NCBI RefSeq assembly: GCF_001263205.1 | Contig: NZ_CP012333.1 | Location: 2,356,001 to 2,420,000, forward strand | DNA: 64,000 bases | Direction: 5' to 3' | From: Labilithrix luteola | GTDB lineage: Bacteria; Myxococcota_A; Polyangia; Polyangiales; Polyangiaceae | Shown: positions 1 to 7,830 of the stretch, one piece after another | Layout: the number at the start of each line of letters is the position of its first letter | Position numbering within the stretch: the stretch's first letter is position 1 | Position numbers and translations under genes: made by a program | Notes under the pieces: generated by a model | What the model was told of the DNA's origin: nothing | Seen by the model: only the letters and a program-made list of their open reading frames with translations | Database searches by the model: none

Positions 1-80
1 AGTCGATCGGTGAGGTCCCCTCGGAGAAGACGACGACCTCTCCGCTCGAGAGTGGGTTTGGTTCGATCCGGCGCACGCGC

Positions 81-629
81 TCAGGCGGCGCTGTGCGCGG
101 CGCCCCTGACGCCTTGGACATCGAGATCGATATCGACGCGATCGCCCACGAGGATCCCACCTGTCTCGAGCATCTGGTTCCAGGTGAGGCCGAAGTCCTT
201 TCGATCGATCGACGTCTTGGCGACGAATCCGACGCGCTCGTTGCCCCACGGGTCCTTACCGTGACCGCCGTACTCGACGTCGAGCGAGACCTCGCGCGTC
301 ACGTCGCGGATCGTGAGATCGCCGATGACGCGGTGGCGCGTGTCGTCGACTCGCTCGATGCGCTTGCTGCGAAAACGGAGCTCGGGAAATTTTTCTACGT
401 CGAAGAAGTCCGGAGAGCGCAGGTGCGTATCGCGATCGGCCACGCCGGTGTCGATGCTCGAAGCGTCGATGGTTACGTCCACGAACGAACGCGTGATGTC
501 GCCGTCGTCGAGGCGGAACGTGCCCGAGTACTTCTCGAAGCGGCCTCGAACCTTCGAGACCACCATGTGGCGGACCGAGAAGTGGATCCCCGTGTGGGCG
601 GTGTCGATGTTCCAGTCGTTGTGACCCAT
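81..629 (-). CDS. YceI family protein
   Basis: YceI-fold, lipocalin-like beta-barrel protein; family members bind polyisoprenoid-type lipids and are often periplasmic or stress induced. Seen: the opening W-IDTAHTGIHFSVRHMVVSKVRGRF block, the middle S-DTGVADRDTHLRSPDFFDVEKFPE block typical of the family, and a closing TSIDRKDFGLTWN segment. An in-frame GTG at 683 would add 18 residues, but the ATG at 629 is preceded by GGAGA at good spacing and gives 182 residues, the usual length. There is no signal peptide, so this copy is probably cytoplasmic. It is divergent from a LysR-type gene, which probably controls it (inference). Confidence 0.9.
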   Translation of the reverse strand: MGHNDWNIDTAHTGIHFSVRHMVVSKVRGRFEKYSGTFRLDDGDITRSFVDVTIDASSIDTGVADRDTHLRSPDFFDVEKFPELRFRSKRIERVDDTRHRVIGDLTIRDVTREVSLDVEYGGHGKDPWGNERVGFVAKTSIDRKDFGLTWNQMLETGGILVGDRVDIDLDVQGVRGAAHSAA

Positions 630-689
630 GAGAATGTCTCCGGTGGATACCTTCGCGTTCGGCGCCACCGAGGCGACCGTCACGCGCCG

Positions 690-773
690 TGTTCATGGGA
701 TAAGCAATACGATCGTCCCGGCACATGGATTAGACAGCTAGATCTGGAATGACTGTCCCACTCATGGGATTAT
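690..773. promoter_or_regulatory. Repeated element between yceI-like and LysR genes
   Basis: Three near-identical short elements of the form CATGG(G)ATWA lie at about 694-703, 724-732 and 764-772, between the divergent YceI and LysR genes. Repeated sites in a divergent promoter region are what a LysR-type autoregulator would bind. This is pattern recognition only; the third copy overlaps the first codons of the LysR reading frame, which also makes its exact start uncertain. Confidence 0.3.
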
Positions 774-1681
774 TGGCCCTGGACCTCAACGAAATCCTGG
801 TATTCGCGCGTGTCGTGCAGGCCGGCAGCTTCATCGCGGCGTCGGCGCAGCTCGGGATGCCGAAGTCCACCGTCAGCAGGAAGGTCTCCGACCTCGAGAC
901 GCGCTTGAACGCACGCCTTCTCCAGCGCACGACGCGCAAGCTGAGCCTCACGGATGTGGGCCGGACCTACTACGACTACTGCGCGCGGATCGTCGGCGAA
1001 GTGGAGGATGCCGAGCGAGCTGTGAGTAGCCTGCAAGACAAGCCGCGGGGCCCTCTTCGCGTGACGGCTGGCCCGAACGTCTCATTCCTCACGCCCATCC
1101 TCAGCGACTACTTGAAGCGCCACCCCGAAGTGCGACTCGAGCTCGTGACAACCACGCGCGCGGTAGATCTCGTGGAGGAACGATTCGACCTCGGCATTCG
1201 AGCGGGTACCCTTGCCGACTCGACGCTCGTCGCGAGGACCTTGGGACGCGTGGGCTGGTTTCTCGTCGCCACTCCCGCGTACCTCAAGAAGCGTGGCCGA
1301 CCACGATCGCCCGAAGAATTGGCGCGGCACGACTTCGTGTTCTTCGGCGCTGGGCTCGAGGGCGTGGGACCGCGCCTGGAGAAGGATGGAAGGACCGTGC
1401 ACGTCGCGCTGTCACCGCGCTTATCGGCGACCGACATGGACGTTGTTCACGGGGTGGCAGCAGCGGGCTTGGGCATCGCCCTGCTTCCGGCGTTCCAATG
1501 TGTGGAGGAGCTACGCGACGGCCGCCTTGCGCGCGTCCTTCCTGATTGGAACGCCCCGTCGGTGCAGGTTCACGTGGTGTATCCGAGTACCCGTCACGTC
1601 TCTCCCAAAGTGAAGACCTTCGTAGAGCATCTGCTCGCGCGCATGTCGCCGCCGCCGTGGGAGCTCGGCCCCATGCCGTAA
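749..1681 (+). CDS. LysR-family transcriptional regulator
   Basis: 310 residues. The N-terminal winged helix-turn-helix is clear (LNEILVFARVVQAGSF, then AAS.LGMPKSTVSRKVSDLE, about residues 12-55), followed by the RTTRKLSLTDVG hinge and a periplasmic-binding-protein-like effector domain (about 95-300). The SF.AAS...PKSTVSR pattern is that of the common proteobacterial LysR subgroup that controls adjacent oxidoreductase or detoxification genes. It is divergent from the YceI gene, its most likely target. A start further in, at 764, is possible. Confidence 0.88.
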   Translation: MTVPLMGLLALDLNEILVFARVVQAGSFIAASAQLGMPKSTVSRKVSDLETRLNARLLQRTTRKLSLTDVGRTYYDYCARIVGEVEDAERAVSSLQDKPRGPLRVTAGPNVSFLTPILSDYLKRHPEVRLELVTTTRAVDLVEERFDLGIRAGTLADSTLVARTLGRVGWFLVATPAYLKKRGRPRSPEELARHDFVFFGAGLEGVGPRLEKDGRTVHVALSPRLSATDMDVVHGVAAAGLGIALLPAFQCVEELRDGRLARVLPDWNAPSVQVHVVYPSTRHVSPKVKTFVEHLLARMSPPPWELGPMP

Positions 1682-1920
1682 CGTCGTGGGATGGGGAGGC
1701 TCCAACAGCCGATCTACACGTCTACGGCTCGAGCATTACCGTACGTCGTCGCGATAGTTGCACTACACACCCATAGTGACACGCTCGTGACACGCCGCAT
1801 GTCATGCCCGGTCACCTGCAGTCGCTCCGAGTCTCTGCGTGCAAATTACGAAACCGCGGAAAAGACCGACTTCCGTGCGTAAATAGCGTCTTTCGGCTGA
1901 TGCTGACGAGAGCCGAGGCA

Positions 1921-1947
1921 GAGGTTCGATTCCCGGCGCCTCCACCA
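1921..1947 (+). other. tRNA/tmRNA-type 3'-end scar
   Basis: The sequence contains GGTTCGATTCCCGGCGCCTC followed by CACCA, i.e. a T-loop, a 3' acceptor strand and an encoded CCA. No matching 5' acceptor strand (GGAGGCG or GGGGGCG), D-arm or anticodon arm lies upstream, and the T-stem does not pair, so this is not an intact tRNA. The same 20 nt recurs inverted at about 57652-57671 beside a recombinase remnant. The likely reading is an attachment-site scar from integration into a tRNA or tmRNA gene. Confidence 0.55.
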
Positions 1948-1974
1948 CGATCCGGCAGGAAATCAGCCGGATCG
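1948..1974 (+). terminator. Hairpin after tRNA 3'-end scar
   Basis: A perfect 9-bp inverted repeat (CGATCCGGC / GCCGGATCG) with a 9-nt loop starts immediately after the CCA of the scar and is followed by TCTTCGG. Its place suggests the terminator of the original tRNA-type gene. There is no long T-run. Confidence 0.45.
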
Positions 1975-1990
1975 TCTTCGGACTAAAAGT

Positions 1991-2373
1991 TTGGTCTGGT
2001 TTTGGTCCTGGGCTCAAGCGTTCTCCATAGCCTTGGTCCTGCTCCAAGGCTGCCGCCCCGACGGCGCCAGCTCAGCCGAGGACTCCACGCCCACCCCTGT
2101 CACGTACGAGTTGACGGCGACCTCGGCCATGTTCACGGTCGCCCCCCTCCCCTGCTCCGGGGAAGGTCAGGCTGAGTACGTCCGAGCCATCTGCAACGAT
2201 GCCAACGACATCGTTTCTGACGGCACGTGTAGCTACAGCAACGGCGGCCTCCTCGAGCCGAACAACGCTGGTGAGGGCCAAACGGAGGCCGGCAAGTCGA
2301 CGTGGCGTTGTCCGCGAAAGCGGCCCCGATGACGCCCTACGGGACAGTCACTGTCACTGCGATGTGCACGTAG
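1991..2373 (+). pseudogene. Small lipoprotein, frameshifted and probably 5'-truncated
   Basis: The frame opening with TTG at 1991 encodes a hydrophobic stretch ending in a lipobox (VLLQGC) and a Thr/Cys-containing secreted domain; it ends at 2332 in a basic, low-quality tail. About 2290 the next frame continues with a more natural C-terminus (VDVALSAKAAPMTPY, then a strand ending in MCT) and stops at 2373, so a single indel is likely. The signal peptide lacks a basic n-region and the frame begins directly behind the tRNA-scar hairpin, so the true start may have been lost in an integration event. Function unknown. Confidence 0.4.
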
Positions 2374-2450
2374 CTCTCAGGCAGCGACCGCCGGCGTCCG
2401 GCTCGGGGACGTGGATGCTCCCCCGCTCTTTCGCGTAGGCTCCTCCGCCC

Positions 2451-3125
2451 ATGGGAGCGCCATTCGTCCTCGATCACGTGTTCGTCTTCGCTCGGCCCGG
2501 GGGTCCGGAGGCCACTGCGCTTGCGGCTCTCGAATTGACCGACGGCGGGGGCAAGACGCACCTCGGACAGGGCACGGCCAATCGCTGCTTCTTCTTTCAG
2601 AACGCGTTCCTCGAGCTCATCTGGGTGCACGACGAGCAAGAAGCGCGGAGCGCGGCGATCGCGACGACGGGCCTTTGGGAGCGTTCCCAGTATCGGCAAA
2701 CGGGCGCGTGTCCGTTCGGGATTTGTCTGCGCGCCGCAGGGCCGGAAAACTCCGCGCCTCCGTTCGAGACGTGGGGCTATCGCCCGCCCTATGTCCCGAC
2801 AGGCTCCGAGATTCCGGTCGCCGTCGCCGCTTCGTTCGCGGAGCCTTTGCTCTTCCTCCAGCGTCCACGAACGAGCGAAGGCCCCGCTGCCGCGCCGGCG
2901 CGCGAATCAGAGAATCACGCAAACGGGATCCGAGCGATTCGCAAGATGCATATCACCCTCACGGACGGCGCCACGTTGACGCCGGCCGTTCGCGAGGTCG
3001 AGAGGCTCGGCATCGTCACGTTCACCCAAGGGCCCGAGCCGCTCATGGAGCTCGTCTTCGACGAGGCAACCCAAGGGCGAACGGCGGACTTGCGACCGGA
3101 CCTGCCTCTCCTTCTCCGTTGGTGA
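2451..3125 (+). CDS. VOC/glyoxalase-like domain protein
   Basis: 224 residues, starting at an ATG with LDHVFVFARPGG, the first strand of a vicinal-oxygen-chelate module. The NRCFFFQNAFLELIWV segment is typical of the glyoxalase-like_1 group. The second half (residues 160-224) forms the paired module and ends in a PLMELVFDEATQG strand. Members are metal-dependent lyases or dioxygenases, or binding proteins; the substrate cannot be named. It stands alone, with no operon partner. Confidence 0.8.
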   Translation: MGAPFVLDHVFVFARPGGPEATALAALELTDGGGKTHLGQGTANRCFFFQNAFLELIWVHDEQEARSAAIATTGLWERSQYRQTGACPFGICLRAAGPENSAPPFETWGYRPPYVPTGSEIPVAVAASFAEPLLFLQRPRTSEGPAAAPARESENHANGIRAIRKMHITLTDGATLTPAVREVERLGIVTFTQGPEPLMELVFDEATQGRTADLRPDLPLLLRW

Positions 3126-3232
3126 GGCGCTCTCACCCGGCTTGGTGGTGTCCACGAGATCGGGGATGATCAGAACCGACGCCAGAGTGCACTATCAAAC
3201 CAAATATACGCGTAGCGCCGGATAACGATTTG

Positions 3233-3589
3233 ATGGATCTCAAGAATCTCGAAAGACTCGTCGAGGACCAGTTGGCGAACATCGAGCCTGACGACGTTCG
3301 AGCCGCCTTGACGAGCTACGTGGTGCGTCCGACTTGTCAGTTGCGACGATGGGACTACGGCTCGGAAGGCGAGCGATTCCCGTGTTGGCTCGTGGCTCGG
3401 TTCCACGAGTCGCGAACAGGCATCGCGTACTGTGAGCACGGGTTCGGCCCGGAGTACGCGTGGGGCGTCGTCGGCCTCGGCGACGACGCCATGGGGACGG
3501 ATGCTGCCTGGCACGTCAGCTTGGAGCAGGCCTTTCGGAACTCGGCGCCGTGGGCCGGACGGAATCCGTCGGATTACGAGGTTCCGTAA
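3233..3589 (+). CDS. Hypothetical protein, 118 aa
   Basis: I do not recognise the family. The protein is soluble and acidic, rich in aromatic residues, with a WLVARFHESRTGIAYCEHGFGPEYAWGVV core; there is no signal peptide or membrane segment. The ATG at 3233 is preferred over the TTG at 3230. Codon use is like that of its neighbours. It may be a small immunity- or barrel-type protein, but nothing proves it. Confidence 0.6.
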   Translation: MDLKNLERLVEDQLANIEPDDVRAALTSYVVRPTCQLRRWDYGSEGERFPCWLVARFHESRTGIAYCEHGFGPEYAWGVVGLGDDAMGTDAAWHVSLEQAFRNSAPWAGRNPSDYEVP

Positions 3590-3637
3590 GCGTTCCGAGC
3601 GTACTTACGGTGACGCGATCGAGCCCCCGCAGTCCCC

Positions 3638-4045
3638 TCACCCGCCATCGACAGGGCAGACGAACTCGTTGGTTGTGTGGTTGATCGGACACCAGACACA
3701 CTGCCCCACGATGCAGCGCCCCGTGCCCATGGGCGGGCAGAAACACGGGTTGGAGCCGCGGGGCACCGACGCGAGCGCCGCCTGGTAGCGCACCTCGTCA
3801 GCAGCGCTGACCGTCCCGGTTGGGCACCAGCAGCCGTACCCTGGACAGAGGGTCCCCGCGAAGATCGGGACGCAGTCGTTGTCGGTCTGGCAGGACCGGT
3901 CGTAGGTCGATGGGTCGAAGTCCACGCACGCGTTGTCGGTCGCTGACCGCCCGGCGTCCGTGTCGGACGTCGCCGCCGTCGTCCCACCGCACGCGGCGAC
4001 GAACAGAATCCACGCGCATCGCCAGATCGCCGTCCGCTTGCTCAT
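3638..4045 (-). CDS. Cysteine-rich lipoprotein
   Basis: 135 residues. MSKRTAIWRCAWILFVAACGG gives a signal peptide with a lipobox (VAAC), then a T/S/D-rich linker and a compact domain with about 12 cysteines (CQTDNDCVPIF, GYGCWCP, NPCFCPP, GRCIVGQCVWC), probably disulphide-bonded. The frame is open further upstream, but only this start gives a signal peptide. Many such proteins occur in myxobacterial genomes; the function is unknown. Confidence 0.75.
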   Translation of the reverse strand: MSKRTAIWRCAWILFVAACGGTTAATSDTDAGRSATDNACVDFDPSTYDRSCQTDNDCVPIFAGTLCPGYGCWCPTGTVSAADEVRYQAALASVPRGSNPCFCPPMGTGRCIVGQCVWCPINHTTNEFVCPVDGG

Positions 4046-4107
4046 ATCCTCAGCACCATACACCCGGCGCGCGAGCGGCGAAGTCCTGCGAATCCGAGGC
4101 GCGCGTT

Positions 4108-4758
4108 TCAACGGCGCGGCGCGCGGTTGACCTGCACGTGCAACGGTCCTCCCCGCTGCTCCTCGACGAGGTATTCGGCATACCACTCGGCCCAATTCTC
4201 GTCGTGCTTGCCCGTGAGGGCCTCGTGTTGATCATGAGCGGATGCCGCACGGCGAAGCGCCGACTCCAGATCTCGTGCAGACGAGAAGCTCGTTTCGCGT
4301 TCGATGCGGCCGGGGAGTCGGGTCGTGACCTCCTGCAAGATCCAGCCGTTGCCATCCGGATCCTCGAAGGAAGCGAACGACCCGTAGCTGCGTCGATCGG
4401 GGTCCGGGCCCTTCACGCGTCCCTCGTTGCCAGCGTGATGGAACACGCGGCCGGCGTCGTGGAATACCTCGCTCACACCGATTTCGCGGGCGACGAGCTC
4501 GGCGCGCGTCGCTTCGATGTCCGAGACGACCAGATGAAGTCCCTGCGCGGAGCCGGCAGCGGCGAAGGTGAGGCCCTTGCCAAAGATGACCGAACACGAA
4601 GAACCAGGCGGCGTCACCTGGATGATTCGAAAGTCCGAGTCCACGGTGAAGTCGGCGTCGAGCCGCCAGCCGAGGCGCACGTAAAAGTTCTTCGCGCGAT
4701 CGGCATCGGACACCGGGATGACGATGACTTCGAGCTTCATGTCGCCAATGAGATTCAT
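4108..4758 (-). CDS. VOC family protein (glyoxalase/bleomycin-resistance fold)
   Basis: 216 residues. The start at 4758 is chosen because AAAAGGAG lies about 6 nt upstream. A VOC domain covers residues 7-145: MKLEVIVIPVSDADRAKNFYVRLGW opening, a central HLVVSDIEATRAELVARE, and SFASFEDPDGNGWILQEV at the end, with the metal-ligand His and Glu in place. The C-terminal 60 residues are a helical tail containing NWAEWYAEYLVEEQ, often found in VOC proteins that sit beside AraC or oxidoreductase genes. Divergent from the AraC gene at 5192. Confidence 0.85.
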   Translation of the reverse strand: MNLIGDMKLEVIVIPVSDADRAKNFYVRLGWRLDADFTVDSDFRIIQVTPPGSSCSVIFGKGLTFAAAGSAQGLHLVVSDIEATRAELVAREIGVSEVFHDAGRVFHHAGNEGRVKGPDPDRRSYGSFASFEDPDGNGWILQEVTTRLPGRIERETSFSSARDLESALRRAASAHDQHEALTGKHDENWAEWYAEYLVEEQRGGPLHVQVNRAPRR

Positions 4759-5191
4759 ATCGAGCTCCTTTTCACTTTTCGATGAATGGCTAGACGAAAC
4801 GTCGTGAGCCTCAGAAACGATCGACATCGACGACGAGTCTGCTCGTACATGGCGGGCGCCTATCCTTGCGGAGAGCAAAGCAGGCTCCGTGCCATGGCCA
4901 ATCGGCCTGACATGTCGATGCGATAGGCGGACCGCGTGGGTCAGAACCTTACCCGCTGGAAAAAGGGCTGGTCCGCGACCTCCAAGCGGGAGCGCTGATT
5001 GCGCTCGTCTTCAGCCGTTGAGGAGCACGTCGACCGTGAGCGTGCGGGTCTCTTCGACGAAGTCTCTTTCGCCGTGAGCCATCCGCACGAGTGTCATCTC
5101 TCCGACACCGTCTTCCGAGACACCTCGGCGAGGACTCGCGCGATTCGCAGCGTGAACGGGTGGCACGAACACTGCAGTGCGGCGGGGCATG
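4759..5191. other. Intergenic region between VOC and AraC genes
   Basis: This divergent promoter region is unusually long (about 430 bp). On the minus strand, 5011-5120 encodes a plausible protein C-terminus (VGEMTLVRMAHGERDF followed by EETRTLTVDVLLNG and a stop), which may be the tail of a deleted gene, but no family is recognisable. No clear terminator or RNA gene is seen. Confidence 0.3.
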
Positions 5192-5944
5192 ACGAACCCC
5201 CAAAGCCAGTGGTCGCGCGTCGACGCGCTCGACATTCTCGATGTCAGCTCGCCCACGGACAAGCGATGGGAGTTCCACTGGCCGGGCCGCCTCGTCGTGG
5301 AGCCGCTCACGGACGGCGTCGAATGGCATCCAAAGAGCGAGACGCGCGAGCTCCCGAGAGGAACGGTCCTCGCCGCGCCGGCCTTTGCGGGGCACGTGCG
5401 GATTCACGCTCGGGCGGGGGCTTCCTTCCGCGTGATCTTCGAGGACGTCCGTGATGTGGAGCCGGCCTTCTACGGTCGCGTGCACTACCCGACGGTCTGC
5501 AAGCTTTCCGCGAACGATGGCGATATTCGCACCCTCTTCGCGCGGGCGATCGACGCTCTCGAACGGACTGCTCCCACATCCGTCCGGGTCTCGACGAAGA
5601 TCCTTCGCACGCGGGAAGTGCTCTCGCAGGATCTCACGGTGGAGATGAACCTCGAAGCGCTCGCGGTCGCCGTAGGGATTGCCCCCAGCCATCTCTGCCG
5701 CGCGTTCCGGAGGGCGGTCGGTCTACCGCCGTACCGCTTCCGCGCGCATCTGCGGATCGCCCACGCCCGTCTGCTCCTCGCGGCGGGCCACGACTGCACC
5801 GACGTCGCGTACCGGCTCGGGTTCTACGATCAGAGCCACCTCTCGCGCTCGTTCAAGGAAATCACCGGCACCACACCCGGCACCTACGCGCGGACGTGCG
5901 GCGCGACCGGCGCGAGTCGCCCGCAGCTTCTTTCGGCGGCGTAG
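5192..5944 (+). CDS. AraC-family transcriptional regulator
   Basis: About 250 residues. The N-terminal half is a cupin-like sensing domain (WPGRLVVEPLTDGVEW, then LPRGTVLAAPAFAGHVR). The C-terminal half (about residues 150-245) carries two helix-turn-helix motifs: LEALAVAVGIAPSHLCRAFRR and CTDVAYRLGFYDQSHLSRSFKE, with the family signature ending in GTTPGTYAR. An ATG at 5189 or GTG/ATG at 5177 are alternative starts. It is probably the regulator of the divergent VOC gene (inference from position). Confidence 0.88.
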   Translation, partial: TNPQSQWSRVDALDILDVSSPTDKRWEFHWPGRLVVEPLTDGVEWHPKSETRELPRGTVLAAPAFAGHVRIHARAGASFRVIFEDVRDVEPAFYGRVHYPTVCKLSANDGDIRTLFARAIDALERTAPTSVRVSTKILRTREVLSQDLTVEMNLEALAVAVGIAPSHLCRAFRRAVGLPPYRFRAHLRIAHARLLLAAGHDCTDVAYRLGFYDQSHLSRSFKEITGTTPGTYARTCGATGASRPQLLSAA

Positions 5945-6055
5945 ACCCTGAATCGCATTCCGTGGCAGCGTTCGAATCGCCGTTTCTGCCGACGAACGCG
6001 CTTCAGACTTGCGAGCGAGCCCCCCAATGAAGGAACAGGGGGCATTCCCGTGGGC

Positions 6056-6604
6056 CTACGCGCTCCATGCGTATGGCTTGAGCGCCTCGTCCAGCGCGGG
6101 CTCGGCGATGCTGGCCGTGTAGTTCGTAATCGCGGACGCCGCGACGATGGCGACGATCTCCAGCACCAGATCTGGGCCATAGCCCGCGTCCTGGAACGCC
6201 GCGCGGTCACGGTCGTCGAGATGCCCACGCTTTTCGATCATCGCTCTGGCAATGGCGGACATGGCGGCGAGTCGGCGGTCCTTGGGCACACCTCTCGTAC
6301 GGATGGCCTGCACGTCGTCCGCGCTGACCCCCGCGTCGAGCGCGAGTTTCGAGTGCAGAGCAACCGCCCACGCGGCCGAGTTGGTCACGGCGTCCGTGAG
6401 GAGCACGACCTGAACCTCGGCTTCCGAAAAAGAACCGGAGTGGACGTTACGGAACACCGGGGCCAACGAGCTGATGAGCACGGGCGACTCCGCCATGGCG
6501 CCCACGAGGTTCGGAACGAACCCAAATGCGTTCTTCAGGACTTGAAGGGCCGGCTTCGACTTCTCGGGCGCCGACTCCATGGTGTGAATGCGGTAGGTAG
6601 ACAT
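6056..6604 (-). CDS. Carboxymuconolactone decarboxylase/AhpD-like protein lacking the CXXC
   Basis: 182 residues, all-helical AhpD fold: VLKNAFGFVPNLVGAMAESP, then LLTDAVTNSAAWAVALHSKLA, and a C-terminal LEIVAIVAASAITNYTAS segment. In catalytic members the motif is C-X-X-C-X-X-X-H. Here both cysteine positions are alanine (A77, A80), while His84 is kept. The protein therefore cannot do thiol peroxidase chemistry in the usual way. RBS-like sequence (GGGAGCAA) precedes the ATG. No operon partner. Confidence 0.85.
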   Translation of the reverse strand: MSTYRIHTMESAPEKSKPALQVLKNAFGFVPNLVGAMAESPVLISSLAPVFRNVHSGSFSEAEVQVVLLTDAVTNSAAWAVALHSKLALDAGVSADDVQAIRTRGVPKDRRLAAMSAIARAMIEKRGHLDDRDRAAFQDAGYGPDLVLEIVAIVAASAITNYTASIAEPALDEALKPYAWSA

Positions 6605-6658
6605 GAGCTTGCTCCCTTGATGTGCATCTCTCGTCGCGGTCTCGAGCGGACAGGATCG

Positions 6659-6817
6659 TCACGCACCTGAGACGTCGTTTCCGAATGCGAAGAAGGGGCC
6701 TAAGCGACTGTCTCGCCGAAGAGCTCCGGGCGCGATGGCTCTCGCGCTAGCCGTCGGCGTGCGGCTCGGCCAACGCCTCGATCCGTGCGCGCCGACGACG
6801 AGCGCGGATCGCGTCAT
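6659..6817 (-). pseudogene. Truncated NAD(P)-binding oxidoreductase remnant
   Basis: The ATG at 6817 overlaps the stop of the deaminase gene by 4 nt (ATGA), as in a coupled operon. The first residues, MTRSALVVGAHG, are the start of a Rossmann NAD(P)-binding fold; after that the frame turns into a low-quality Arg/Ala-rich tail and stops. It looks like the first 12 codons of an SDR-type gene, the rest being deleted or out of frame. Confidence 0.35.
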
Positions 6818-7281
6818 CGGGAGTCCAGCTCCTTCCAGCGCTGATAGACCTTGATCGCGTCGCCGTGCGGCTGGTGAACCATCGGAAGCCGGCGCTCGCC
6901 GATGGGCTTCGCATATTCCGCATAGAACGTATCGAGTTCGAAGTACTTGCGGTCGTCGCGATAGAACGGCGCATAGTCTTCGCGCGTCGTGATGTAGATC
7001 ACGCGCTTCGGGCTGCAGTAGTAGAGCGAGCCGAGACACATCGGGCACGGACTGGCGAGGACGTAGATCTCGCAGTCGAACAGGTGCTCGGTGCCAAGCT
7101 TGCGGCACGCGTCACGCACCGCGAGGATCTCCGCGTGCGCAGTCGGATCGTGCGTCTGCGCGACGAGATTCGGGCTCTCGGCAAGGATCTCGCCGTCACG
7201 GACGATCACCGTCGCAAATGGACGTCCGCCCTCCTCCACGTTCTTCATCGCGAGATCGATCGTGCGTTTCACGAAATCCAT
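6814..7281 (-). CDS. Nucleoside/guanine deaminase-like (CMP/dCMP deaminase family)
   Basis: 155 residues, zinc-dependent hydrolytic deaminase. Visible: zinc ligand and proton shuttle in THDPTAHAEILA (His49, Glu51) and ASPCPMCLGSLYYCSP (Cys79, Cys82), as in guanine deaminase/TadA-like enzymes. The C-terminus (DYAPFYRDDRKYFELD) resembles guanine deaminases of this group. It is downstream of cynS in the same direction, with about 46 bp between them, so it is probably in the same transcript. The substrate (guanine, or another aminated ring) is not fixed by the sequence. Confidence 0.85.
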   Translation of the reverse strand: MDFVKRTIDLAMKNVEEGGRPFATVIVRDGEILAESPNLVAQTHDPTAHAEILAVRDACRKLGTEHLFDCEIYVLASPCPMCLGSLYYCSPKRVIYITTREDYAPFYRDDRKYFELDTFYAEYAKPIGERRLPMVHQPHGDAIKVYQRWKELDSR

Positions 7282-7327
7282 GGGATGGCCTCACCGAAAG
7301 AGAGTGATTTGAGGAAAAGCGCCGCCA

Positions 7328-7798
7328 TCAGAACGGCTTGGTCGGCAGGTACTTGCCGTCGAGCGTGATGACCGCGCGCGAGCCGCCTTCCGGATCGTCG
7401 ACCTTCTTCACGTCGAGCCGGAAGTTGATCGCACTGATGATGCCGTCGCCGAACTTCTCGTGGACCAGCGCCTTCAGCGTGGTGCCGTACACCTGCAGCA
7501 TCTCGTAGAAGCGGTAGATGGTCGGATCGGTCGGCACGCGATCCTCGATGCTGCTGCGCAGCGGAATCGTCTGCAGCAAGAGCACCGCGTCGTCGTCGAG
7601 ACCGAGCTTGTCGGCCACGCTGCGCGCGGCATCGGCCGGCAGCGCATGCTGGCCGAGCAGCGCCGCGGTGACGAACGCTTCGCTCAGGCCCGTGCCTTCG
7701 GTGAGCTGCGCGAAGGACAGGTTCTTGCGCATCTTCGCGGCGATGACGACGTCGGTGAGCGCCTGGCGAGCGGTCTGGCTGGATTGGGACTGGATCAT
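7328..7798 (-). CDS. cynS: Cyanate hydratase (cyanase)
   Basis: Converts cyanate plus bicarbonate to ammonia and CO2 (through carbamate). Exactly 156 residues, the family length, with an N-terminal helix-turn-helix-like domain and a C-terminal dimerisation/catalytic domain. The catalytic triad is in place with standard numbering: Arg96 and Glu99 in TIYRFYEMLQVYG and Ser122 in GDGIISAINF. A long in-frame extension upstream of 7798 is not coding. Downstream of a cynT remnant and divergent from a CynR-like regulator, the normal cyn layout. Confidence 0.95.
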   Translation of the reverse strand: MIQSQSSQTARQALTDVVIAAKMRKNLSFAQLTEGTGLSEAFVTAALLGQHALPADAARSVADKLGLDDDAVLLLQTIPLRSSIEDRVPTDPTIYRFYEMLQVYGTTLKALVHEKFGDGIISAINFRLDVKKVDDPEGGSRAVITLDGKYLPTKPF

Positions 7799-7830
7799 GG
7801 CAATACCTCGTTTGGTTGAAGGGGAAAGGT

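Noticed and set aside
93..752. Long plus-strand frame opposite the YceI gene (219 aa)
   Set aside because: Antisense shadow of YceI; no start signal, composition Arg/Asp/Val-rich as expected for the complement of a high-GC gene.
1690..1947. Possible complete tmRNA with a GCAAATTACGAAACC tag-like frame
   Set aside because: The tag would end FRA rather than an LAA-type end, the 5' acceptor strand and tRNA-like domain are absent, and the spacing to the 3' end is too short.
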